This document shows, piece after piece, positions 44,129 to 52,138 of a stretch of 58,029 nucleotides of DNA; positions within the stretch are counted from its first letter, which is position 1; each line of letters begins with the position of its first letter. Origin of the DNA: JBBQNY01 sp038255255 (GTDB lineage: Bacteria > Pseudomonadota > Gammaproteobacteria > Xanthomonadales > Ahniellaceae). The DNA lies in the NCBI GenBank assembly GCA_038255255.1, contig JBBSLL010000015.1:1-58029 (forward strand). Reading direction: 5' to 3'. The notes beneath the pieces are model-generated. The model searched no databases and was not told the origin of the DNA. It saw nothing but the letters and a program-made list of their open reading frames with translations. The position numbers and the translations under genes are program-made.

Positions 44129-44145
44129 TCCTAGGAGAATACGAA

Positions 44146-44649
44146 ATGACTTCCAGACTGAAAATGTTGGTTGCAGCTTCGCTGGTGACTGTTGCTGGTT
44201 CGATCTCGGCCGCGCCGGCGATCATTGCCACAACGGAGCCCATGGGGGACAAAACCGCGATCGCATTCGATTTCGTCGCGGACAAGCAGGCTGTCTCCGC
44301 ACTGATGATCGAGATGAAGCTCGCGCCGGGCACTGTCGCCAAGTCGCTAAGTCTCGGTAATTGCCTGGGTCAACTTTCGAGCACGCACACCGGTGGATGT
44401 AGCCTCAAGCCCAACGGCAATTTTGCGTTCCTCCTCTACGGAGCTGGGGATAACGTTAAACTCGGCAGCGGACCGATTGGAACAATCGTGGTGCCCACTG
44501 CTTCGCTCGCGCGCGGCAAGGACGGAAGCCTTTCGTTCCCGTTCGTGGAGTTCACCCTATCCGACTCGAATACAATTTCCGGCAACATGATTGTTGACGG
44601 CAAGGGTTCCAAGCGCAAAGGGTCCGATTCCATCACCAGCGCGAAATAA
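44146..44649 (+). CDS. Small secreted cohesin-like protein
   Basis: The 167-residue product has a signal peptide (LKMLVAASLVTVAGSISAA) and one beta domain whose pattern resembles cohesins: AIAFDFVADKQAVSALMIEM, NFAFLLYGAGDNVKLGSGPI and SFPFVEFTLSDSNTISGNMI. The order of strands, the glycine before the central strand and the F-T-L-S-D ending fit, but no cohesin signature is invariant, so this is a fold suggestion. A good ribosome site (AGGAGA) lies ten bases upstream. It begins 17 bases after the dockerin gene and 24 bases before the IPTL-CTERM gene. Confidence 0.6.
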   Translation: MTSRLKMLVAASLVTVAGSISAAPAIIATTEPMGDKTAIAFDFVADKQAVSALMIEMKLAPGTVAKSLSLGNCLGQLSSTHTGGCSLKPNGNFAFLLYGAGDNVKLGSGPIGTIVVPTASLARGKDGSLSFPFVEFTLSDSNTISGNMIVDGKGSKRKGSDSITSAK

Positions 44650-44673
44650 TTTTGTCCTAATCGGGGTGAACGC

Positions 44674-46374
44674 ATGAAACGAATGAAATTTCTCAAGTTG
44701 GCGGGAATGCTGGTCGCCTGCGGCATTGGCACCGCATCGGCACAGACCTACACGGCGTCAAGCGTCACCGCAGCTGCCGGCTCAACCGACAACGCGGTAA
44801 CGATAAGCTACACCGCGGGCCAGCAAGTAAACATCGCCGATACAGTGGCGTCGGTCACGAACGCTTCCGGCCGCTTGACGAACATTCGTTTCCAGGTGTT
44901 TGACGCAACTAACAGCGTCTTCGTGACCTGTACGGCGCCACCAGGAATCTTTTTCGTTAACGGTGGTATTCGGCGCGATTGTGCTAGTAACGGTCGTGAG
45001 AGGCTCGAGGAAACGGGCGGCGCCGCGCTTCCCAACCTCATGAATGTCTTTCGCATCCTGTTCGATGTTCCGGCAGGTGCGACCGCTGGAACGGAAACCG
45101 TGTCGTTCCTTCCGAACTGCGGTGGGGGTCAGTTTCCGCCCGCGTGCACAGAGTTCACTGACGTAAACGCCGTTCGCGTGACCGGAACGTTGACGCCAGG
45201 CACGATCACGATTACCACCGGCCCTGCTCCCGTGGCACCTACCGTCAGCGCTTTCCCGGCGACTACGCTTTCTTCCGGCGCGATTGGCGGTACGGCCACA
45301 GGTACTGTGACCGTGAACGTCGCGACCGCTGGCACGGCCGGCGGTTCACTCGCGTTGAACTGCACCATTCCGGCTACTGGCACGAGCAACTTCCTGATCA
45401 CTGCGGGCGCCACCCGCACGATCAACGGGCCGGCAGCGACCGGCGCGAATGCACCGGCGATTGGTTTGTCGTGTGTACGTCAGGCCACCGCGGTGACTGC
45501 CACGTTGAGCTGTGCGCAGAACGCCACACCGGATCCCGATCCGGCGGCGCTGACGGCCACCATCACCTGTCCTGCGGGCGTAGCGGGTGACGTTTCGCCC
45601 AACATCGCCTTCACGCCGAACCCGCTGACGCTGACAGGAACCGGCACCGCAACTGGCACGCTGGTGGGAACGCCTTCCAGTGGAACCGGATCGGCCACGA
45701 CTGTTGCCACGTGCACCGATGATGCTGGCGACCCCACTTTCACCATCACGCCAGCGTCGCGTACGTTCACCGGAAGTGCCACCACGACTCAGGACTACGT
45801 CGTCGGATGCACGACGGCCGCGACTGCCACGAGCGGCACGATCACTTGCTCGCAGGTGCAGTCGGATGGCACCAATCCCGCTGCGACGGTAGTCACCGTA
45901 AACTGCCCGATGACGGCTGCGGGCCCAGGCCCGGAGTTCAGCTCGGCGCCGCCTGCTGGCACCACGATCTCGTTGAACGGAACCGTGGGTGGAACAAACC
46001 CGACCGGTCTGGTCACCGTGACCAACGTCGAAGCAGGCACCACGCTCATCGTGTCGGCTGCTATCACGGGCGCGGGTCTCACGGTCACGCCAGCGGGTCC
46101 GGTCAACCTCACCGGCAACGCGTCGCAGGCGTTCACCGTGTCGTGCTCCGCTGCAACCGCGGGCACGTTCAGCGGGACGCTGACCTTCACCACCAACGAT
46201 CCGGATGACGGCGAGGGCATGGTCACCTTCCCGGTCACCTGCAGCATCATCGCCGGTGGCGGTGGGACCCAGGCAACCGCAGTGCCGACGCTTTCGCCGG
46301 CCGGCAAGCTGATCGCCATCTTCTCGGTGCTCGGCCTCGGCCTGCTCGGCTTCGCGGTATCGCGTCGCGCCTAA
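44674..46374 (+). CDS. Large secreted IPTL-CTERM-type anchor protein
   Basis: The 566-residue protein has a signal peptide (AGMLVACGIGTASAQ) and an N-terminal beta domain with cohesin-like flavour (residues 25-180). Three or four Ser/Thr/Gly-rich immunoglobulin-like repeats with paired cysteines follow. The C-terminal sorting tail has the sequence VPTLSPAGKLIAIFSVLGLG and ends in RR. That tail fits the IPTL-CTERM type, thought to be recognised by an exosortase (XrtH) in the inner membrane. The start ATG at 44674 follows a GGGG-type ribosome site. No exosortase gene is in the window. A terminator follows the stop. Confidence 0.8.
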   Translation: MKRMKFLKLAGMLVACGIGTASAQTYTASSVTAAAGSTDNAVTISYTAGQQVNIADTVASVTNASGRLTNIRFQVFDATNSVFVTCTAPPGIFFVNGGIRRDCASNGRERLEETGGAALPNLMNVFRILFDVPAGATAGTETVSFLPNCGGGQFPPACTEFTDVNAVRVTGTLTPGTITITTGPAPVAPTVSAFPATTLSSGAIGGTATGTVTVNVATAGTAGGSLALNCTIPATGTSNFLITAGATRTINGPAATGANAPAIGLSCVRQATAVTATLSCAQNATPDPDPAALTATITCPAGVAGDVSPNIAFTPNPLTLTGTGTATGTLVGTPSSGTGSATTVATCTDDAGDPTFTITPASRTFTGSATTTQDYVVGCTTAATATSGTITCSQVQSDGTNPAATVVTVNCPMTAAGPGPEFSSAPPAGTTISLNGTVGGTNPTGLVTVTNVEAGTTLIVSAAITGAGLTVTPAGPVNLTGNASQAFTVSCSAATAGTFSGTLTFTTNDPDDGEGMVTFPVTCSIIAGGGGTQATAVPTLSPAGKLIAIFSVLGLGLLGFAVSRRA

Positions 46375-46400
46375 CCGCAACTCGCACCATCGCTAACCAA

Positions 46401-46430
46401 AAGGGCGCCCTCCGGGGCGCCCTTTTTTTT
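46401..46430 (+). terminator. Strong Rho-independent terminator
   Basis: AAGGGCGCCC, a short loop, GGGGCGCCC and a run of Ts lie 27 bases after the IPTL-CTERM stop codon. It closes the three-gene unit. Confidence 0.95.
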
Positions 46431-46545
46431 AAAGGGCTTTTCTTTACTCGACCTCGGTTTTCAGCGGAACCTTCTTTTCGAAGGATCGAATGTGAATCTC
46501 TGACGTAGTGAACGCTGTCGCGCTACGAACGCGACGATCTGCGCA

Positions 46546-46630
46546 TGCTGCACGAGCGCTCTTCCGCATCGACTATCAGATCCGCGCGGACCGGCTCGAG
46601 ATCGTGACGCTGTGGCACTACCGGCGGCGT
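46546..46630 (+). pseudogene. RelE/ParE-type toxin, C-terminal relic
   Basis: The plus-strand frame through 46556-46627 reads ALFRIDYQIRADRLEIVTLW followed by HYRRRQP, which matches the C-terminal strands of ParE/RelE toxins. No upstream start, N-terminal half or antitoxin can be joined to it. The 46431-46924 stretch otherwise holds no gene: it contains this relic and a segment (46645-46760) repeated near lpxH. Confidence 0.5.
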
Positions 46631-46644
46631 CAACCGCGGACGGG

Positions 46645-46760
46645 GGTTGAGAGCGTTCGCCACTCGCCCCTTCATGCCCACAGTACCGCGCACTCAAAAC
46701 TCGATACTGAGGTCCACGCGGGCCCGCTTGCGCGGCGAGGGGTTGGGCGAGCATCGCTAT
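46645..46760. repeat. Segment shared with the lpxH region
   Basis: GAGAGCGTTCGCCACTCGCC and the following bases to CCGCGC at 46650-46694 match, with few changes, 50218-50262. GCGCGGCGAGGGGTTGGGCG plus AGCAT at 46730-46754 recurs at 50531-50555 inside lpxH. The two parts are 106 bases apart here but 338 apart near lpxH. Confidence 0.6.
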
Positions 46761-46924
46761 CAGGTCGAGCGGCCCAGAAGCCGCAAAGCTCTCGAGCGGT
46801 CCCGCGGGAGCGAGTGCGTGCTTACCGGCAGATCTTTGCGGGTGATCGTCGAGTTGTTCCGGATTCCCCGTACGAATCTTGATACGCTATTTGCGGCGCT
46901 GGTTGCAAATCGGAGAAGGTTGCC

Positions 46925-49471
46925 ATGGATCGTTGGTTGACAAACAGGTCAGCGCGGATCGCCTTGGTTGTGATTTTCACCGCAGCACAGGCTTCGCCTT
47001 CCTACGTAGTCGCGAGTGATGTAACTGCGCCACGGCATCGGTCCGTGAGTTTCGCGCAGGAATTCACCGGCTCGGCGCCGCGTTTGAAAGCAGGCGAGGC
47101 TGGTGCGACGCGCTTGAATAGTCCTGCCCCTGAAGCAGGTGCCGATGGCGCTGAAGACGATTTGCTTGGTCGCCGTATCGTGATCGAAGGCACTCTCGCC
47201 GTCGTTGGTGCCCCCGGAGATGACCATTTTGATGGTTCCGGTTTCCACGGCGCTCAGGGCAGCGCCTACGTTTATGAGTTGACCGACTCTGGTTGGGTCT
47301 TTCGCCAAAAGCTAGTGGGATCGCAAGGAAGACCCGGGGACGCTTTCGGCTCAGCTTTGGCGTTGGGGAACGGGAACCTGGTTATCGGCGCCCCCGGGGC
47401 GATCCACTCAGAAGCGGGCGAGAAGGCGTACGTGTTTGTGTTCAATGGCCAGCAGTGGGTCGAAACACAGATACTCCAACCGGACGGGGTTCCAGATCCC
47501 AACGGGGATTTCGGCGCGGCGGTGGCCGTATCGGCGGGAGTGATCGCAGTTGGGTCTCCCTTCTTGACGGTGGCTTCCAACTTCCGGCAAGGCGGAGTGC
47601 AAATCTTCGAGCGCTCCGAAGGGGGCACTTGGCGGCCGACGACAACAATTACCGCAAGCGACGGGATGCAAGGGGCATTTTTCGGCGCGTCCTTGTCACT
47701 TTCCGGAAGCCGTCTGGTCATCGGCGCTCCGGATGACGCGTTTGACCGCGGTTCGGCATACGTATTCGATCACGCCCAAGGTGTATGGCATCAGCGCCAC
47801 AAGCTCGTCCCTCCGCCCGGCCCCGCGGGGCCTGATTTTGGGAGAGTCGTCGCCGTGTCGCATGGCACGATTCTGGTCTCGGATCCGTACCGCGCGAGCG
47901 GACATGTGTACGTGTTCGGGCAAGAAGAATCGAGTTGGCAATTGCTTCAACAGATCCCGTGCCCAACCAACACAGACGGAGCGTTTGCGTTTGGAATCGA
48001 TCTGGCAATTAGCGATTCAACTCTCGTCGTGGGCAGCAGACCGCTTGCCGCAGCAGCGGGGCGGGCCTTCGTGTTTGGAAGAGAGGGGACACTTTGGGAA
48101 CATGAGGCCCAGCTCGCGGCCGAATCTGCCCGGTATTCCGAGTTCGGATCCGCCGTCGCCATTGATGGCGAAGTAGTACTAGTCGGCGCGTCCGACGACA
48201 GCGTCGGCGAACACGTGAGGCAGGGTGCCATCTACGCCTTCGAGCGCGCCGACGCGGAATGGACGCTCGTCGAGAGGATCACTGCGGGCTCTGGCGCGAG
48301 CGGAAACTATTTTGGAAAGACAGTGGCGATACAAGGAGACACGGCGGTCTTCGGCGCGCCTGCGGAAAATGTGAATGCTCACGTAAACCAGGGAGTTGTG
48401 TACGTATTTCAGCGCGTCGATGGAACGTGGTCCATGCGGCAGATCCTCACGGCGGAAGATGGATTCCGAGGCGCCCAGTTTGGTTTTTCGGTTGCGCTCG
48501 ACCAGGATCGGCTTGTTATCGGCGCAGTGTCCAATGGTGTGAGTAGCGGAGGCGGAGACCCCTCCGGAGCAGTGTATGTGTTTGAACGCTCCGAAGATCT
48601 GTGGACGCAAGTGCAGAAATTTCTGCCGTCGACGCCGACGGGACGCGACGGTTTCGGAGTATCTGTTTCGATTTCGGGCAACTACTTCGCAGTTGGCGCG
48701 GGTCTCGATTGCCCATTCAACGCTCGGCCTCGGGTCGTTCACGTGTATGCAAGGGCAACGTCATGGAGTCTGCAGCAGGTTCTTGCGCCAGCAGGCGGGG
48801 ATGTAGTGGCAGATGGATTTGGCTGTACCGTAGCTTTGTCCGCAGATACCTTGCTTGTCGGGTCCCCGGCCTATAACAGTGGAACTCTTATCCTGGGAGC
48901 CGTAGATGCGTTCGAAAGGTCAGGAGGGATCTGGAGCCACCGGCAGCGGATCACTCCGGTCGGTGCCGCTCTGGGAGAACGATTCGGATCGGCCGTCGCA
49001 ATAGAAGGGAACTCGGCCGTGACGATCTCGCCTGGTGAAGCTCACATCCCAGGGAGGAGGGGTGCAGCCTATTTCTTCGAGAGAACCGGCTCAGTGTGGA
49101 CCCAGATGCAGCGACTCGTGCCGCGCGACCCTGAGCGCGATTCAGGTTTTTCAGAATCTGCGGCCATATCCGGATCGATGGGCGTAATCGGCGCCATCGG
49201 CTCTTCGGCCGTTTATCCAGGGCACGAAGAATTGGCATTCGTCGTTGAAAAGCGAAACGGATCTTGGTCCCACCAGCAACCTCTGACATTCCCCCAGGAT
49301 CGCTACAGGGATGGGTCGGGCAGAGCCGTTGCAGTCTCGGGAGATTCCGTGCTTCTCGGACGTACGTACGCTCCTAAACTTCCGCCAGAGTCCGACAGGA
49401 ACGGCGCTGGTTACGTGTTTTCGCTCGCAGCTGCTGCAGACACCTTGTTTCACGACGGATTTGGAGATTAG
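46925..49471 (+). CDS. Secreted FG-GAP beta-propeller protein
   Basis: The 848-residue protein has a weak signal sequence (ARIALVVIFTAAQASPSYVV) and then about a dozen FG-GAP-type repeats. Each has a variant of GAxxDxxxxxxGxxYVF followed by LxxGDxFGxxVA, for example FGAAVAVSAGVIAVGSP and FGFSVALDQDRLVIGA. These repeats form integrin-type propellers that bind ligands at the surface; no enzyme motif is visible. It ends in TLFHDGFGD, resembling the short C-terminal D-G-F tag of many secreted proteins in this order. Composition is less GC-rich than the neighbours, which suggests acquisition. Confidence 0.85.
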   Translation: MDRWLTNRSARIALVVIFTAAQASPSYVVASDVTAPRHRSVSFAQEFTGSAPRLKAGEAGATRLNSPAPEAGADGAEDDLLGRRIVIEGTLAVVGAPGDDHFDGSGFHGAQGSAYVYELTDSGWVFRQKLVGSQGRPGDAFGSALALGNGNLVIGAPGAIHSEAGEKAYVFVFNGQQWVETQILQPDGVPDPNGDFGAAVAVSAGVIAVGSPFLTVASNFRQGGVQIFERSEGGTWRPTTTITASDGMQGAFFGASLSLSGSRLVIGAPDDAFDRGSAYVFDHAQGVWHQRHKLVPPPGPAGPDFGRVVAVSHGTILVSDPYRASGHVYVFGQEESSWQLLQQIPCPTNTDGAFAFGIDLAISDSTLVVGSRPLAAAAGRAFVFGREGTLWEHEAQLAAESARYSEFGSAVAIDGEVVLVGASDDSVGEHVRQGAIYAFERADAEWTLVERITAGSGASGNYFGKTVAIQGDTAVFGAPAENVNAHVNQGVVYVFQRVDGTWSMRQILTAEDGFRGAQFGFSVALDQDRLVIGAVSNGVSSGGGDPSGAVYVFERSEDLWTQVQKFLPSTPTGRDGFGVSVSISGNYFAVGAGLDCPFNARPRVVHVYARATSWSLQQVLAPAGGDVVADGFGCTVALSADTLLVGSPAYNSGTLILGAVDAFERSGGIWSHRQRITPVGAALGERFGSAVAIEGNSAVTISPGEAHIPGRRGAAYFFERTGSVWTQMQRLVPRDPERDSGFSESAAISGSMGVIGAIGSSAVYPGHEELAFVVEKRNGSWSHQQPLTFPQDRYRDGSGRAVAVSGDSVLLGRTYAPKLPPESDRNGAGYVFSLAAAADTLFHDGFGD

Positions 49472-49814
49472 GGAAGATCTGAACCATTTCTCCCAAAGCG
49501 CCCAGCAATAATGTTGTCACCGATGCGCGGTCGGGGTGATTGCTACGGCGCCGCTTGGCATGGCGGTCCAAGCTGGCGGCATGATGAGCGTACGCGCATT
49601 CGAGATCACGTGGATTTCCCCACGCGTGAGCCGCGCCAAACTCCGGGAGGTGTACGAGCGCACGCATTCGGCCAGGGCCGCGCGGGTGCTCGCGCATGCG
49701 TGCGCCCCTGGCGGAGCGGCAGCGGCTCAAGAGGACCGAAGGACCGGCGGTGGTTGCACGGCGTAGAATCGATACCTCATTGCCACGATCCGACCACCGC
49801 AACGGGTGCTCGTC
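49472..49814. other. Non-coding gap after the FG-GAP gene
   Basis: This 343-base stretch holds no gene I can support. Short frames exist but match no family. A -10-like TAGAAT at about 49764-49769 lies some 46 bases before the antitoxin-like gene and may be its promoter. Confidence 0.5.
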
Positions 49815-50000
49815 ATGAACGCCTTATTCAAGCAGGAAGTCCACAAACTGGTCGATCAGTTGCCGGACACGGCGACCTGGAATGACCTCATTTATCAAGC
49901 CGCATTGCATCGTGCGATCGAGCGCGGTATTGCCGAAGCCGATGCCGGGCAATTGAGTCCCATCGAGGATTTGCTCAAGGACTACGGCCTCGCCGCATGA
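49815..50000 (+). CDS. ParD/antitoxin-like protein, apparently without its toxin
   Basis: The 61-residue product MNALFKQEVHKLVDQLPDTA, continuing TWNDLIYQAALHRAIERGIA and ending LSPIEDLLKDYGLAA, matches the family of small antitoxin-like proteins usually encoded just before RelE/ParE toxins. The stop overlaps a new ATG at 49997 (ATGA), as in an intact pair. The downstream frame (MRVLIGRPITPC, 32 residues) is not toxin-like. The locus looks like a toxin-antitoxin pair whose toxin has been lost after the start. Confidence 0.65.
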   Translation: MNALFKQEVHKLVDQLPDTATWNDLIYQAALHRAIERGIAEADAGQLSPIEDLLKDYGLAA

Positions 50001-50053
50001 GGGTGTTGATTGGGCGACCTATAACGCCCTGCTACGTACGCACCTGGGTAAGC

Positions 50054-50077
50054 GTCCGACCGCGACGCGGGTCGGAC
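50054..50077. repeat. Perfect hairpin in the decayed toxin region
   Basis: GTCCGACC, eight bases, GGTCGGAC. No T-run follows. It lies where the toxin body should be and may be part of the material that replaced it, or a weak terminator. Confidence 0.45.
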
Positions 50078-50217
50078 CGTAGGTCGGGTCTTTGACCTGA
50101 TGCGACGGTGCGTTGCGGCTGGATTCTAGAAACCAGGGGCTAGATCCCAGCTTTCTTAACTGCCGTGGCATGCTCCGAAGCCCGGCCATGCACATGGTTC
50201 TTTAGGAAAAGGGGGCT

Positions 50218-50262
50218 GAGAGCGTTTGCCAGTCGCCCTTCATGCCTACAGTGCCGCGCGCT
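50218..50262. repeat. Segment shared with 46650-46694
   Basis: GAGAGCGTTTGCCAGTCGCC and the following bases form a near copy of the sequence after the ParE relic. It abuts the lpxH stop codon. The copies differ at about six positions. Confidence 0.6.
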
Positions 50263-50975
50263 TAAAAATCTATATCGATTTTCCGTAGGCGCCGATGTGC
50301 GAGCGACAGCGCGCTGCCGCGATCGTGCCAAGGGGCCAGGACGATGCGCTGAGTGCCGTCGGGGTAGTCGTGCGTGGCGGGGCGATGGGTGTGGCCGTGG
50401 ATGATGCGGCGCACGTTGTGCGTGCGCATCGCTGCGGCGACGGCCTCTTCGTTGACGTCCATGATCGCCATCGCGGTGGTCGAGGTGTGGGCGGCGCTGG
50501 CGGTGCGCGCCTGCGCGGCGAGCGCGCGGCGCGCGGCGAGGGGTTGGGCGAGCATGGCGGCCTGCCATGCGGGATTGCGTGACTGCACGCGGAAGCGCTG
50601 GTATTCGACGTCGTCGGTGCAGAGCGTGTCGCCGTGCAACAGCAGTATTCGTTCGCCCTCGTGTTCGATGACGTGCTCTTCGGGCAGCAACTGCATGCCG
50701 CAGCGCGCGGCGCATTGCTCGCCGAGCAGGAAGTCGCGGTTGCCATGCTGGAAGTGGATCGTGGTGCCGCTGTCGCTCAGCGATCGCAGCTCGGTGGCGA
50801 CTTGTAGCGCGAGGGGTGCGTCGTCGTCGTCGCCGATCCAGGCCTCGACGAGATCGCCGAGAATGTAGAGCGCTTCGGCGTCGCGGGCCTGGTTGCGGAG
50901 CAGCGAGACCAGGGCGCCGGTGATTTCGGGGCGCGCGGGTTCGAGGTGCAGGTCGGAGATGAAGAGCAGGGTCAA
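50262..50975 (-). CDS. lpxH: UDP-2,3-diacylglucosamine diphosphatase
   Basis: The 237-residue metallophosphatase removes UMP from UDP-diacylglucosamine in lipid A synthesis. It has FISDLHLEPARP, ILGDLVEAWIGDD, FQHGNRDFLLGEQ and IIHGHTHRPATH, the four metal-binding blocks of the family. It follows a periplasmic cyclophilin gene on the same strand, an arrangement common in this group. Confidence 0.97.
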   Translation of the reverse strand: MTLLFISDLHLEPARPEITGALVSLLRNQARDAEALYILGDLVEAWIGDDDDAPLALQVATELRSLSDSGTTIHFQHGNRDFLLGEQCAARCGMQLLPEEHVIEHEGERILLLHGDTLCTDDVEYQRFRVQSRNPAWQAAMLAQPLAARRALAAQARTASAAHTSTTAMAIMDVNEEAVAAAMRTHNVRRIIHGHTHRPATHDYPDGTQRIVLAPWHDRGSALSLAHRRLRKIDIDF

Positions 50976-51030
50976 GGGAGTGTGGCGATCGCGCAGTTGG
51001 TGGAGTGCGATTGTCGCGCGTATTGGTTGG

Positions 51031-51180
51031 GCGTTATCGCGGCCGTCTGCCCCTCACCCGGCGCTACGCGCCACCCTCTCCCCGCAGGCGGGGCGAGGGT
51101 GAGAATTAGAGCGTTATCGCAAGTGTTTGCCCCTCGCCCGGCTTCGCCACCCTCTCCCCGCATACGGGGAGAGGGTGAGC
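51031..51180. repeat. Tandem pair of inverted repeats between ppiA and lpxH (about 80-base period)
   Basis: GCGTTATCGC at 51031 and 51111 begins two units, each with TGCCCCTC..CCGGC..CGCCACCCTCTCCCCGC followed by a facing CGGGG..GAGGGTGAG arm. They belong to the same palindrome family as the repeats at 11444, 18518, 24654 and 42083. Confidence 0.85.
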
Positions 51181-51205
51181 CTTGGGCTTAACGAGCCCAG
51201 CGCGA

Positions 51206-51844
51206 TTACTTCTTGACGAGTTCGGCGGAGTTGATGACTACGGGCGACTTCGGCACGTCGCTGGGCAGCGGGCCCCCGGGACCTGTCTCGACTTCGCGGA
51301 TGCGGTCGACGACTTCCATGCCCTTCACGACCTTGCCGAACACGGCGTAGCCCCATGTCGCCCCGCTGTCCTTGCTCACGTGATCGAGGCGCGGCGTGTC
51401 GACGACGTTGATGAAGAACTGCGCGCTCGCCGAATTCGGATCAGGAGTGCGGGCCATCGAGACGGTGCCGCGCATGTTGCTGAGGCCGTTGTCGGCTTCG
51501 TTCTCGATCGGCGCGCGGGTCGGCTTCTCGGCGAGGTCGCGCGTGAATCCGCCGCCCTGCACCATGAAGTCCTTGATGACGCGATGGAACACCGTGCCGT
51601 CGTAGTGCTTGTCCTTGACGTACTGCAGGAAGTTCGCGGTGGACTTCGGTGCCTTGACCGCGTCGAGCTCGATCGTGATGTCGCCCATGTTGGTGTGCAG
51701 CACCACCTGCGGACTCGTGTCGGACACGACGGCTGCAGCGGGCTTGGTCTTGGCCGCGGATTTGGTCTTGGACTGCTGGGCGTGCGCGGTCATCGCGAAC
51801 GGGATGGCGAGCAGTGCAGCCATGAAAATTGAACGACGGATCAT
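51206..51844 (-). CDS. ppiA: Periplasmic peptidyl-prolyl cis-trans isomerase (cyclophilin)
   Basis: The 212-residue protein has a signal peptide (SIFMAALLAIPFAMTAHAQ), a lysine/alanine linker and a cyclophilin domain with FHRVIKDFMVQGGGFTRDL and NSASAQFFINVVDTPRLD. It speeds proline isomerisation in the periplasm. The domain is of the short bacterial PpiA/PpiB type; the export signal favours PpiA. The start is the ATG at 51844. Confidence 0.92.
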   Translation of the reverse strand: MIRRSIFMAALLAIPFAMTAHAQQSKTKSAAKTKPAAAVVSDTSPQVVLHTNMGDITIELDAVKAPKSTANFLQYVKDKHYDGTVFHRVIKDFMVQGGGFTRDLAEKPTRAPIENEADNGLSNMRGTVSMARTPDPNSASAQFFINVVDTPRLDHVSKDSGATWGYAVFGKVVKGMEVVDRIREVETGPGGPLPSDVPKSPVVINSAELVKK

Positions 51845-51985
51845 GCCAACTCCTGATGGTTTGAAGGAATGCAAAGCGGCGGCGCCGGTTCGAGGCGCGC
51901 ATGATGCTACGGAAACGGGTGGAAGTCAGGAGGGTAGGACTGCCAAACGGCGGCCGGGTTCATTTGCGGGGTGCGTTGGGCCGGG

Positions 51986-52013
51986 CCGTTCATGGTTCGG
52001 CAGGCTCACCACA
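51986..52013. repeat. Possible dispersed repeat (TTCGRCAGGCTCACC type)
   Basis: CCGTTCATGGTTCGGCAGGC then TCACCAC resembles the interspersed CCGTTC..TTCGACAGGCTCACC elements common in this bacterial order. A single copy was noticed here, so the call is tentative. The rest of 51845-52138 shows no gene. Confidence 0.3.
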
Positions 52014-52138
52014 AGCCGTAAAGCTCACGTACAAACCCCAAAAACATAGCGGGGAGCGAAGGGATCTGTGTGGTTTGGGACAAACGTCGCGCCAGCAGTG
52101 CTACTTCGGCCGAACACCGCCGCGGCAAATGGTCAGCT

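Noticed and set aside
49536..49766. A 76-codon frame after the FG-GAP gene
   Set aside because: It has no recognisable sequence and no good ribosome site, and lies in a low-information gap.
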